This document shows positions 8,846 to 17,124 of a stretch of 64,000 nucleotides of DNA, in pieces. The number at the start of each line of letters is the position of its first letter. Position 1 is the first letter of the stretch. The notes under the pieces are model-generated. The model was not told the DNA's origin and did not search any database. It was given only the letters and a program-made list of their open reading frames with translations. This DNA comes from Nucisporomicrobium flavum (GTDB taxonomy: Bacteria; Actinomycetota; Actinomycetes; Mycobacteriales; Micromonosporaceae): assembly GCF_016464385.1 (NCBI RefSeq), contig NZ_JADMLH010000006.1, forward strand, positions 124,001 through 188,000. Direction: 5' to 3'. The position numbers and the translations under genes are program-made.

Positions 8846-8880
8846 ACCCTATGCCGGTCCTTCCACTGTGGAACTGTCAA
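8846..8880 (-). promoter_or_regulatory. Promoter/operator region of the oxidase-peptide unit
   Basis: On the minus strand TTGACA (8880-8875) is followed at once by the perfect inverted repeat TTCCAC-A-GTGGAA (8873-8861) and then by CATAGGGT. The palindrome sits where a repressor or MerR-like activator would act, between a good -35 and a weak, widely spaced -10. The -35 overlaps the stop codon of the upstream citrate synthase. Confidence 0.5.
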
Positions 8881-9995
8881 GCGGCTGACACCTGCCGCTC
8901 GGCGATCCGCGACCATCCCCGCACGTCGGAGGGCTCCCGGCCGGCCGGCCCCACGTAGTCCGCGGACGGCCGGATGATCTTCGCGAGCCGCTTCTGCTCG
9001 AGGAGGTGCGCGCTCCAGCCGGCCGTACGCGCGCAGGTGAACAGCGGCGTGAACAGGTCGGCGGGCACCTGGGCGAAGTCGAGGACGACCGCGGCCCAGA
9101 ACTCGACGTTGGTCTCCAGGACCCGGTCCGGCTTGCGTTCGCGCAGCTCGGCCAGCGCGGCCTCCTCCAGCGCGAGCGCCACCTCGTACCGGGGCGCCCG
9201 CAGCTCCTTCGCCGCGGCGCGCAGGATCCGGGCACGCGGGTCCTCGGCGCGGTAGATGGCGTGCCCGAAACCCATCAGGCGGCGGCCACTGTCGAGCACC
9301 TGGCGGACGTACCCGCGCGGGTCGCCGCTTCGCTCCACCGCTTCCACCATGCCGAGCGCCCGCGCGGGTGCGCCGCCGTGCAGCGGGCCCGACAGCGACG
9401 CCACCGCCCCGGACAGGGCCGCGGCGACGTCCGTGCCGGTGCTGGCGATGACCCGGGCGGTGAAGGTGGACGCGTTCATGCCGTGCTCGGCGGCGCAGAC
9501 CCAGTAGCGGTCGACCGCCTCGGCGTGGCGCGGGTCCGGGTCGCCCTGCCAGCCGATCATGAAGCGCTCCGCGGCGGAGCGCCCCTCGTCGACGCGCCGC
9601 TGCGGCACGGCGGGCCGGTCCGCACCACGGGCCGCCTGGGCCACGAACGACAGCATCATGGCCGACACCCGGGACACGTCCTCGCGCGCCTGCTCGTCGC
9701 CGATGTCGATGAGCGGCTGCAGCCCCCAGTGCGGCGCGAGCATCGCCGTGGCCGCCTGCAGATCCACCCGGAGGTCGCCGGAGCTCACCGGCACCGCGTA
9801 CGGCTCGGCCGGCGGCAACGGGCGGTCCAGGTCGCCGTCGACGAGCAGCCCCCACACGTCGGCGAAGCCGGCCCGCCCGACGAGCTTCTCGACGTCCACC
9901 CCGCGGTAGCGCAGGGCGCCTCCATCCCGGTCGGGCTCGGCGATGTGGGTGTCGAAGGCGACTACTCCGGCGAGCCCCGGTTGCACGGTCATCAT
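8877..9995 (-). CDS. Citrate synthase (citrate synthase 2 / methylcitrate synthase type)
   Basis: This enzyme condenses acetyl-CoA (or propionyl-CoA) with oxaloacetate. The start [17 protein letters not shown] and [10 protein letters not shown] match actinobacterial citrate synthase 2. [20 protein letters not shown] and [14 protein letters not shown] hold the active-site His residues and surrounding motifs. I choose ATG 9995 (372 residues): TTGACA at 10030-10025 and GACAGT at 10007-10002 with 17-bp spacing would place transcription start at about this ATG, giving a leaderless mRNA. ATG 10022 would add nine residues that do not look conserved. It is divergent from a second citrate synthase that carries a DNA-binding domain. 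Confidence 0.9.
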   Translation of the reverse strand: MMTVQPGLAGVVAFDTHIAEPDRDGGALRYRGVDVEKLVGRAGFADVWGLLVDGDLDRPLPPAEPYAVPVSSGDLRVDLQAATAMLAPHWGLQPLIDIGDEQAREDVSRVSAMMLSFVAQAARGADRPAVPQRRVDEGRSAAERFMIGWQGDPDPRHAEAVDRYWVCAAEHGMNASTFTARVIASTGTDVAAALSGAVASLSGPLHGGAPARALGMVEAVERSGDPRGYVRQVLDSGRRLMGFGHAIYRAEDPRARILRAAAKELRAPRYEVALALEEAALAELRERKPDRVLETNVEFWAAVVLDFAQVPADLFTPLFTCARTAGWSAHLLEQKRLAKIIRPSADYVGPAGREPSDVRGWSRIAERQVSAA

Positions 9996-10001
9996 GCGCC
10001 C

Positions 10002-10062
10002 ACTGTCGGACCACACCATCAACTTGTCAATGTTGATTCAGTCAATATGAGAAGATGACCAC
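10002..10062. promoter_or_regulatory. Divergent promoter with imperfect palindrome between two citrate synthase genes
   Basis: Only 67 bp separate the two chosen starts. The stretch holds two GTCAAT direct repeats (10041-10046 and near-identical at 10026-10031), an imperfect palindrome TTGATTCAGTCAA (10033-10045), a minus-strand TTGACA/GACAGT promoter and a plus-strand TTGTCA/TATGAG promoter with 16-bp spacing. The region is much AT-richer than its surroundings, as expected for an operator; the HTH-citrate synthase itself is the obvious candidate to bind. Confidence 0.55.
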
Positions 10063-11280
10063 ATGGGTACGGAGCGGCTGCTGACCACCGACGACGTGGC
10101 TGTGCACCTCGGCGTGAAGAAGGCGACCGTCTACGCGTACGTGAGCCGTGGCCTGCTGGCGAGCCGGCGCAACGGCAGCGGCAAGGAGAGCCTGTTCAGC
10201 GAGGCGGACGTCCGCGCGTTCGCCGCCCGGCGCCGCCGCGGGACGGGTGCCGCCGACCCGGCCGGCTCCCCCGCGATCCACACCGGCATCACGCTGATCA
10301 CCGGCGAGACGCTGTACTACCGCAGCTTCGACGCCGACGCGCTGGCCCGGCGTGAGTCGTTCGAGTCCGTGGCCACCCTGCTGTGGACCGGCACGCTGCG
10401 GCACGAGGACTTCCCGGCCGACCCGGAACTGCGGGCGCTCGCCGAGGCCGTGACCGCGCCGCTGCCCGCCTCGGCGCGGCTGACCGACCGGCTGCGGGTC
10501 ATCGTGGCGGCCGCGGGCGCGGCGGACCGGCTGCGTTTCGACACGACACCGGCGGCCGTGGTCGCCACCGGCCGGACGATGCTGGCGACGATGGTGTCGG
10601 CCCTGCCAAGCCGCTCGGGCGAGCCGCCGGCATCGGGCCCACACCCGTTCGCGAGCGCGCTGTGGAGCAAGCTGAGCGCGGAGGCATCCACACCGGACCG
10701 GGTGGCCGCCCTGAACGCCGCCCTCGTGCTGCTCGCCGACCACGACCTGGCGGCGTCCACGTACGCGGCACGGGTGGCGGCATCGACCCGGGCGCACCCG
10801 TACGCGGTGGTCAGCGCCGGCCTGGCGGTGCTCGACGGGCCGCTGCACGGGGCGGCGAGCGGCCTGGTCGTCGAGATGCTGACCGACGCGATCCGCTCCG
10901 GCGACGCGGTGGGTGCGGTGTCGGAGCGGCTGCGCAGCGGCGGAGTGCCCGGATTCGGTCATCCGCTCTACCCGGACGGCGACCCCCGGGCCGCCACCCT
11001 GCTCGACCTCGTCACGCGACTCGCCCCCGCCGAGCCGGCGCTGGAGATCGCCCTCGAGGTGGCCGCCACGATGACCTCCCGGGCCGGCGTCCGGCCTGAC
11101 GTGGACTTCGCGCTGGCAACCTTTACGCTGCTCACCGGCATGCCCGCGGATGCCGGCGAGGCGATCTTCGCGATGGCGCGGACGGCCGGGTGGCTCGCGC
11201 ACGCGATCGAGGAGTACGCCGACCGGCCGAGCCGCTTCCGCCCCAGCGGCCGCTACGCCGGCCTCCCGCCGCACGAGTGA
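10063..11280 (+). CDS. Citrate synthase fused to an N-terminal MerR/excisionase-type helix-turn-helix domain
   Basis: Residues 1-50 (LTTDDVAVHLGVKKATVYAYVSRGLLASRR, then SEADVRAF) form a winged HTH of the MerR/Xis-like class. Residues about 70-405 form a citrate synthase domain: HTGITLITGETLYYRSFDADAL, GPLHGAASGLVVEML and GFGHPLYPDGDPRA keep the family histidines. So the catalytic fold seems intact. The protein could be an enzyme that regulates its own locus, or a transcription factor that senses acetyl-CoA, oxaloacetate or citrate through a citrate synthase domain. It is divergent from a stand-alone citrate synthase with a shared operator-like region. GAGAAG eight bases upstream of ATG 10063 is the ribosome site. 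Such fusions are known in actinobacterial genomes, but their role is largely unstudied as far as I know. Confidence 0.9.
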   Translation: MGTERLLTTDDVAVHLGVKKATVYAYVSRGLLASRRNGSGKESLFSEADVRAFAARRRRGTGAADPAGSPAIHTGITLITGETLYYRSFDADALARRESFESVATLLWTGTLRHEDFPADPELRALAEAVTAPLPASARLTDRLRVIVAAAGAADRLRFDTTPAAVVATGRTMLATMVSALPSRSGEPPASGPHPFASALWSKLSAEASTPDRVAALNAALVLLADHDLAASTYAARVAASTRAHPYAVVSAGLAVLDGPLHGAASGLVVEMLTDAIRSGDAVGAVSERLRSGGVPGFGHPLYPDGDPRAATLLDLVTRLAPAEPALEIALEVAATMTSRAGVRPDVDFALATFTLLTGMPADAGEAIFAMARTAGWLAHAIEEYADRPSRFRPSGRYAGLPPHE

Positions 11281-11348
11281 CGGGCGACGGCGTCCACCGC
11301 CCGAGTGACCACGGCGAGGCCGGCGACAGCCATCAGTAGGCTCCGGGC

Positions 11349-12032
11349 ATGTCCTACGCCGTCCCGCCGACCCGTACCGCAGCGGTCGTCCAGCAGCTCC
11401 GCAAGGAAATCCTCAGCGGAGACCTCCCCGCCGGGACCGTGATCAAAGACGCCGCGCTGGCCGCTCGGCTGGGGGTCAGCATCACCCCGGTCCGTGAGGC
11501 CATCGCGCAGCTCTCGGTCGAGGGCCTCATCGACATCGCGCCCAACCGCACGCGCCAGGTCACCCAGGTCACGCAGAAGAAGGCGCTCGAACTGATCGAT
11601 GTCATGAGCGTCCTCGCCTGCGCCGGATTCGAGTGGGGTGTCGAGAACCTCACCGCCGCCCACATCGACCTGATGCGGCAACGGCAGCAGGAATTCGTCG
11701 AGGCATTGCGAGCCGGCAACCTCCTGGCGGCCGGCGCGGCCGGCGGGGACTTCGGCAGCATCGTCATCACGGCGAGCGGCAACCGGGAACTGCAGTCGAT
11801 GGTGGACCTTGTGCGGTCGCGCGCCATGCGCACCGCGCCACTGATCGCCGAGAGCCTGTGGACCACCGTGATCGAGGCCCACGACGACATCCTCCGCCAG
11901 CTCGAGACCGGCAACACCCAGGCCGCGACGGCGCGCCACAGGAAGATGTACGTCGACTACCGCGCACTGGCCGAGGTGGAGCTCTTCGGCCCGGTCGATT
12001 ACCCGACGAAGCGGGTGCCTCGCTTGGCGTAA
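11349..12032 (+). CDS. GntR-family transcriptional regulator (FCD subfamily)
   Basis: This 227-residue protein has an N-terminal winged HTH (LRKEILSGDLPAGTVIKDAALAARLGVSITPVREAIAQL, the standard GntR pattern) and an all-helical C-terminal ligand domain with FCD-type histidines (NRELQSMVDL, AHDDILRQLETGN, ATARHRKMYVDY). It probably responds to a small carboxylate. Target unknown: it stands between the HTH-citrate synthase and the SARP regulator, so central carbon metabolism is possible. Ends 45 bp before the SARP gene. Confidence 0.92.
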   Translation: MSYAVPPTRTAAVVQQLRKEILSGDLPAGTVIKDAALAARLGVSITPVREAIAQLSVEGLIDIAPNRTRQVTQVTQKKALELIDVMSVLACAGFEWGVENLTAAHIDLMRQRQQEFVEALRAGNLLAAGAAGGDFGSIVITASGNRELQSMVDLVRSRAMRTAPLIAESLWTTVIEAHDDILRQLETGNTQAATARHRKMYVDYRALAEVELFGPVDYPTKRVPRLA

Positions 12033-12077
12033 AGTGCATCCCCACCACATCTACGAGGGTGCATGCGGGGAATGTGG

Positions 12078-15074
12078 ATGGAGTTTCGTCTTCTGGGGCC
12101 GGTCGAGGCGGTGCGCGGCGGTGCGCCGGTCAGCCTCGGCGGCACCAAGATCCGTACGTTGCTGGCCGCGCTGCTCGTGGAGCCGGGCCGGATCGTGCCC
12201 GCCGACCGCCTGATCGACATCCTCTGGGACGACGACCCGCCCAGCACCGCCCGCGCACTGGTCCAGACGTACGTCTCCACCCTGCGCCGGGCGGTCGGGG
12301 ACGACGTGGTCGTCACCCAGGCGCCGGGCTACCGGGCGTGCGTCGCCGGCGAGGCCGTCGATCGGCACCGGTTCGAGACCGCGGTGGACGAGGGCCGCGC
12401 CGCCGCGGCGGACGGGCGGCACCGGGATGCGGCGAACGCCTTCCGGGCCGCCGAGCTGCTCTGGCGCGGGCCCGCGCTGGGCGGGGTGCGCAGCCGGATC
12501 CTGGCCGCCGAGGCCGGCCGCCTCGACGAGCAGCGGATCGCCGCCGTCGAGGCCAGGATCGCCGCGGAGCTCGAGCTCGGCCGCGGCGACGACCTGGTCG
12601 GTGAGCTGACCGCCCTGGTCGAGCAGCACCCGGCCCGCAGCACGCTGCGCGGGCAGCTGATGGTCGCGCTGTACCGGGCGGACCGTACCGGCGAGGCGCT
12701 GACCGTGTTCCGGCAGGGCCGCGAGGCGCTCATCGAGGAGCTCGGCATCGAGCCCGGCGCCGAGCTGACCACCCTGCACGAGCGGATCCTGCGCGCCGAC
12801 CCCGAGCTGCTCGGCCGGCAGCCGGCACCGGCACCACCGTCCCGGCGCACGGGCCCGGCCCAGCTGCCGCCCGATCCGCCGGACTTCGTGGGGCGAGAGG
12901 CCCTGGTCACGGAGCTGGCGACGGTTCTCGGCGAGGCGCCCGTCGTGGCGGCGCTGCTCGGGCCGGGCGGGGTGGGCAAGTCGGCCCTCGCCGTCCACGT
13001 CGCCCACCGGGTGAGCGCCGGCTATCCCGACGGGCAGTTGCACGTCGACCTGCGGGGCAACACCGACACCCCGGCCTCCCCGGCCGAGGTGCTGGGCCGG
13101 TTCCTGCGGGCGCTCGAGCCGCAGCAGGCCGTACCGGACGGCACCGACGAGCGGATGGACGCCTACCGCACCCTGCTCGCCGGCCGCCGGGTCCTCATCG
13201 TGCTCGACGACGCCGCCAACGAGCAGCAGGTTCGTCCGCTGCTGCCGGGCAGCGGCGGCTCGTCGGTCCTGGTCACCTCACGCAACCGGCTCGGCGGCCT
13301 GGCCGGGGCCCGGCTCGTCGAGCTGGACCTGTTGTCCACCGTGGACGCCACCGCCCTGCTGACCCGGATCGCCGGCGCCGACCGGATCACGTCTGCACCG
13401 GCGGCCGCCGCGGAGATCGTCGCCGCCTGCGGCAACCTGCCCCTGGCGGTACGGGTGGCCGGCGCCCGGCTGGCCACCCGCCGCCAGTGGACCGCCGCGT
13501 TGCTGGCGACCAGGCTGCGCGACGAACGCCGGCGGCTGGACGAGCTGTCCGTCGGCGATCAGCAGATCCGGGCCAGCATCGCGTTCAGCTTCGACAGCCT
13601 CGACCCGGTCGCGCACACGGCGATCTGCGCGCTCGGCCACCTCGGCCTGTCCGACTTCCGGTCGTGGGTGCTGGCGTACGCCCTGGACGTCGAGATCGGC
13701 GCGGCGGAACAGATCCTCGAACAGCTCGTCGACGCCCACCTTGTCGACTACACCTATCTGGACGACACCGGCCAGCTCCGCTACCGGCTGCACGACCTGG
13801 TCCGCATCTACGCCCGCGAGCGGGCCGAACGGGACGAGGCCCGCGACGACCTGGTGGCCGCGACCCGCCGGGTCGTCGAGGCCTGGTCGGCGGCGCTGAG
13901 CCGGCTGTCGGGGCACATCGCCGACCACGTGACCTCGGGCGCCATCCTGCCGGTGGCCCCGCCCCCGCGCGAGGACGCCGATCCGGAGGTGCTGGGCATC
14001 GCGGCCCACGATCCCCGCGGCTGGCTCGACGCCGAGCAGACCTCGCTGGTCCTCGCCGTCGAACGAGCCGCCGAACTCGGCCTGGCCGGCCAGGCGGTCG
14101 CGGTGGCGGCGGTGCTCTGCGCCTCGCGGTACGCCCTCGGCAACGTGCCGGACCTGTGGAACCGGGCCCACCGTGCCGCCCTCGGCGCCGCCCGTGCCGT
14201 CGGCGACGCGCACGCCGAAGCGGTGCTGCTCGCCGAACTGGGCCAGCTGCGGTACGAGCAGGACCGCTTCACCGAATCCCGGCAGCACCTCGCGGAGGCG
14301 GCCGAACGGTTCCGTGACCTCGGCGATGCCCGGGGCCGGGCGAGCGCGCTCAGCGCCCTCGGCCTGGCCTGCCGGGAGCAGGGCTACCTGCCGGAGGCGG
14401 TGCACTTCCTCAAGCAGGCCTCGGAGCTGTCGCAATCGCTCGGTGACGACCGGGCGGCGGGCCACTGCGCCCGGGTGCTCGGCTCGGTCCACCTGGAACG
14501 CGGCGACTTCGAGGCGACCGACGAAGCGCTCAACGCGGCGATGGCGGCGTTCCGGCGGGCGGGCAGCCGCCGCGGTGAGGCCCTGGCGCTGCGGACGATG
14601 GGGCTGGCGCACCGGGCCCGCGGCCGGCTGTCCGAGGCGGAGCAGGCGCTGAACCGGGCGCTGGCCATCTTCTCCGACCTCGGCGACCGCTCGCTGATCG
14701 CGTTCTCGCAGCGCGCGCTGGCGAAGACGTACGTGCGGATGGGCCGGCTCGCCGAGGCGCGGGAGCCGCTGGAGAACGCCCTCGCCGTGCACCAGGCGAC
14801 CGGTGACCGCTGGGGCGAGGCCATGGTGCTGCGCACGATGGGTGAGCTGGACCTGGCGGCCGGACGGCTCGACGAGGCGGCCAAGCGGTTCGGCGCGGCG
14901 CTGGAGATCTTCCGCGAGACGGAGTCGACGCTGTTCTGTGCCCGTACCCTCCGGGACGTCGCCGAGCTGGAGCTCGCCCGCGGTGACCGGGCCGCGTCCG
15001 AGGCCGCGCGCGCCGAGGCCCTGCGGACGTTCCGCACCTTCGGCGCCCGGGAGTACCAAGAGCTCTGTAACTGA
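12078..15074 (+). CDS. SARP/AfsR-type transcriptional regulator (DNA-binding, BTAD, NB-ARC, TPR)
   Basis: This large activator has 998 residues from ATG 12078 (ribosome site GGGGA six bases upstream; an ATG at 12063 is possible). Order: OmpR-like DNA-binding domain (MEFRLLGPVEAVRGG, then DDDPPSTARALVQTYVSTLRR) to about residue 90; bacterial transcriptional activation domain to about 255; NB-ARC ATPase with P-loop GPGGVGKS near residue 295 and Walker B VLIVLDDA; winged/helical region; then several TPRs in the last 350 residues. AfsR-class proteins integrate signals and turn on secondary metabolism or development. There is no biosynthetic cluster in the window, so its target is unknown. Its stop codon lies inside a long perfect palindrome. 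Confidence 0.94.
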   Translation: MEFRLLGPVEAVRGGAPVSLGGTKIRTLLAALLVEPGRIVPADRLIDILWDDDPPSTARALVQTYVSTLRRAVGDDVVVTQAPGYRACVAGEAVDRHRFETAVDEGRAAAADGRHRDAANAFRAAELLWRGPALGGVRSRILAAEAGRLDEQRIAAVEARIAAELELGRGDDLVGELTALVEQHPARSTLRGQLMVALYRADRTGEALTVFRQGREALIEELGIEPGAELTTLHERILRADPELLGRQPAPAPPSRRTGPAQLPPDPPDFVGREALVTELATVLGEAPVVAALLGPGGVGKSALAVHVAHRVSAGYPDGQLHVDLRGNTDTPASPAEVLGRFLRALEPQQAVPDGTDERMDAYRTLLAGRRVLIVLDDAANEQQVRPLLPGSGGSSVLVTSRNRLGGLAGARLVELDLLSTVDATALLTRIAGADRITSAPAAAAEIVAACGNLPLAVRVAGARLATRRQWTAALLATRLRDERRRLDELSVGDQQIRASIAFSFDSLDPVAHTAICALGHLGLSDFRSWVLAYALDVEIGAAEQILEQLVDAHLVDYTYLDDTGQLRYRLHDLVRIYARERAERDEARDDLVAATRRVVEAWSAALSRLSGHIADHVTSGAILPVAPPPREDADPEVLGIAAHDPRGWLDAEQTSLVLAVERAAELGLAGQAVAVAAVLCASRYALGNVPDLWNRAHRAALGAARAVGDAHAEAVLLAELGQLRYEQDRFTESRQHLAEAAERFRDLGDARGRASALSALGLACREQGYLPEAVHFLKQASELSQSLGDDRAAGHCARVLGSVHLERGDFEATDEALNAAMAAFRRAGSRRGEALALRTMGLAHRARGRLSEAEQALNRALAIFSDLGDRSLIAFSQRALAKTYVRMGRLAEAREPLENALAVHQATGDRWGEAMVLRTMGELDLAAGRLDEAAKRFGAALEIFRETESTLFCARTLRDVAELELARGDRAASEAARAEALRTFRTFGAREYQELCN

Positions 15075-15085
15075 GTTACAGAGCT
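15061..15085. promoter_or_regulatory. Perfect 12-bp inverted repeat spanning the SARP stop codon
   Basis: AGCTCTGTAACT, one central G, then AGTTACAGAGCT. All 12 positions pair. The TGA stop of the SARP gene is in the centre. The near-absence of a loop favours a protein-binding operator over a terminator, although an RNA stem of ten pairs could form. It lies 61 bp before the start of the VanX-like gene. Confidence 0.7.
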
Positions 15086-15145
15086 TCTGAAGAGCGCTTC
15101 GCGACAGTGGTGTGTTCGATCGCCCCATCTGTCGCTGGAGTTCTG

Positions 15146-15583
15146 ATGTCTTCCACCGGATCGACCGAAGCCCTGATCGATGTCGCCGCCTCGGCACCGC
15201 TGAGAGTGCTCCCCGGCAGGAACGCGCTGCTGCGTTTCGGTGTGGTGGAACGGCTCGTGGTGGCGCAGAGCCTCCTGCCACGCGATGTCCAGCTGGTCAT
15301 CGTCGCCGGTCACGAGGCGGCGGACGGGCCACACGCGACCGGTGGCGCCGTCGACCTCACCGTGGCCGGCGTCGACGACCCACCGGCCGGCCTGCCGTGC
15401 TGCCGGTGCGACACGGTCGCTCCCCCGCCGGCCGACCGGCTGCGGATGCTGGCCGGCGCGCTGACGGGCGCCGGGCTGGTCAACGACGTGCAGCGGTGGT
15501 GGCACTGGTCGTACGGCGACGTGTCCTGGGCCGGCGCCACAGGGGCGGCAAGCGCCCGGTACGAAGCTGTGCCGGCGTTGTAG
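15146..15583 (+). CDS. Degenerate D-Ala-D-Ala dipeptidase-like (VanX/M15D) protein
   Basis: The protein is 145 residues, against about 200 for VanX. The zinc-binding block GPHATGGAVDLTV and the C-terminal block LAGALTGAGLVNDVQRWWHWSYGD with ATGAASARY closely follow actinobacterial M15D dipeptidases. In VanX the catalytic base is the Glu of the EWWH motif. Here the residue before WWH is Arg (QRWWH), and the stretch between the two blocks is shortened. Zinc ligands His, Asp and His appear kept, catalysis is doubtful. It may be a pseudo-enzyme that binds D-Ala-D-Ala termini, or a decaying gene. The ribosome site CTGGAG is five bases before ATG 15146. No signal peptide, so cytoplasmic. Confidence 0.72.
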   Translation: MSSTGSTEALIDVAASAPLRVLPGRNALLRFGVVERLVVAQSLLPRDVQLVIVAGHEAADGPHATGGAVDLTVAGVDDPPAGLPCCRCDTVAPPPADRLRMLAGALTGAGLVNDVQRWWHWSYGDVSWAGATGAASARYEAVPAL

Positions 15584-15668
15584 GGGATCTACAGAGGATT
15601 TCTGGCGCCCCCACGGATCGTCATCGGTGCCCGCCGATCACGGCGGTGCTCATCGAGGGGGTAGACCA

Positions 15669-17015
15669 GTGAACACCACGATTCTTCGTACCGCGATCGT
15701 TGCTCTTGTCAGCGCCACCACCATGGCCGCGGTGAGCGTTCCGGCCTCGGCCGCGACCGGAAAGGGCGACGTCGCCGCCCCACAGGCGGCGGCCGCGGCA
15801 TCCGCGGCGGTGAGCCCGGGCTCGGCGATCAGCCGCTCGGAGATCATCACCCGCGCCGAGACCTGGGTCGCCGCCGCCGTGCCGTACAGCATGGACGCCT
15901 ACTACGGCGGTTACCGCACCGACTGCTCCGGCTTCGTCTCGATGGCGCTCAGGACGAACGGCAGCTACTGGACCGGCAACCTGAACGAGATCGGCAAGCC
16001 GGTCGCGTTCACCGACCTCAGGCCGGGCGACTTCATGAACTACCACAACCCGGCCGACCCGAACAACGGCTCGCACGTCGTGCTGTTCGACAAGTGGGTC
16101 GGCGCGGTCGGCGGCGACTTCTGGATCTACGAGCAGACGAAACCGCACACCCTGCACCGGAAGTGGTCGCAGACCAGCGGCCGGGTGCTCAGCAACTACA
16201 AGCCGATGCGCTACATCAACGTCCAGGACAGTGCGGCGGGCGGGGTGGCCGCGGGGGATGTGACCGGTGACGGGTACGCGGACGTGCTGGGCCGCCGGCC
16301 GGATGGCACGTTGTGGCTGTACCCGAACGGCGGGGCGGGCAGCAGCACCGCGCCGTACGGCCCGATTCAGCAGGTCGGTGTGGGATGGCAGTCCATCTCG
16401 ACGTTCCGGGTCGCCGACGTCACCGGTGACGGCAAGGGAGACATCGTCGCCACCCGCCCCGACGGCACCCTGGTCCTCTACGTCCACGGCGGCGACAACG
16501 ACGCGCCCTACAGCACCGGACGGGTCATCGGCGAAGGCTGGGCCCAGTTCAGCCAGATCACCGCCGCCGACGTCACCGGCGACGGCAAGGCCGACATCCT
16601 CGCCGTCAGCCCCGACGGGATCCTGCGCCTCTACGTCCACAGCGGCGACAACAACTCCCCGTACAGCACCGGACGGGTCGTCGGCGAAGGCTGGGCCCAG
16701 TTCACCCAGGTCACCGCCGCTGACGTCACGGGTGATGGGAAGGCCGACATCGTGGCGGTGAGCCCGGACGGAGTCCTGCGGCTCTACACCCACGGCGGGG
16801 ACAACAACACCCCCTACAACCTCGGCACGGTCATCGGTTCCGCGTGGCAGCAGTTCGACCGGGTCATGGCCACCGACGTCACCGACGACGGCAAAGCCGA
16901 CATCCTCGCCACCCGCCCCGACGGCGCGCTCCTGCTCTACACCCACGGCGGCGACAACAACACCCCCTACAGCACCGGCCGCCAGATCGGCACCGGCTGG
17001 AACGGCCTCGCCTGA
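15669..17015 (+). CDS. Secreted NlpC/P60-like amidase with five C-terminal VCBS/FG-GAP repeats
   Basis: From GTG 15669 (ribosome site GAGGGGG) the protein has 448 residues: Sec signal peptide ending near ASAATG; an NlpC/P60-type domain at about residues 60-185 with the nucleophile in RTDCSGFVS and the histidine in GSHVVLFDKW; then five VCBS/FG-GAP blades of 51 residues, each with a DVTGDGKADI calcium-binding loop. The enzyme part probably cleaves peptide bonds in peptidoglycan or a similar amide. The blades likely form a calcium-bound propeller that holds the protein on the cell surface or on substrate. A strong hairpin follows the stop. Confidence 0.85.
   Translation: MNTTILRTAIVALVSATTMAAVSVPASAATGKGDVAAPQAAAAASAAVSPGSAISRSEIITRAETWVAAAVPYSMDAYYGGYRTDCSGFVSMALRTNGSYWTGNLNEIGKPVAFTDLRPGDFMNYHNPADPNNGSHVVLFDKWVGAVGGDFWIYEQTKPHTLHRKWSQTSGRVLSNYKPMRYINVQDSAAGGVAAGDVTGDGYADVLGRRPDGTLWLYPNGGAGSSTAPYGPIQQVGVGWQSISTFRVADVTGDGKGDIVATRPDGTLVLYVHGGDNDAPYSTGRVIGEGWAQFSQITAADVTGDGKADILAVSPDGILRLYVHSGDNNSPYSTGRVVGEGWAQFTQVTAADVTGDGKADIVAVSPDGVLRLYTHGGDNNTPYNLGTVIGSAWQQFDRVMATDVTDDGKADILATRPDGALLLYTHGGDNNTPYSTGRQIGTGWNGLA
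16240..17012 (+). repeat. Five VCBS/FG-GAP coding repeats, 153-bp period
   Basis: Units start at about 16254, 16407, 16560, 16713 and 16866. Each encodes a DVTGDGKADI loop, an SPDG/RPDG turn and the HGGDNNTPYS segment. The second and third units are nearly identical in DNA, which suggests recent duplication or gene conversion. Confidence 0.9.
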
Positions 17016-17022
17016 CCACCGC

Positions 17023-17062
17023 GCACGACGCCGGCCGCGATCCGCGGCCGGCTTCGTCGTGC
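17023..17062 (+). terminator. Long stem-loop after the NlpC/VCBS gene
   Basis: GCACGACG then CCGGCCGC pair with GCGGCCGG then CGTCGTGC, with a GATCC loop and a small CTT bulge. There is no U-tract, as is usual for GC-rich actinomycete terminators. It begins 7 bp after the stop codon. Confidence 0.8.
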
Positions 17063-17124
17063 CCGGCGCCGCGGAGTCTGTCCGTCAGACAGCGGCGACG
17101 GAACCCGGCAGGAAAGGTACACGG

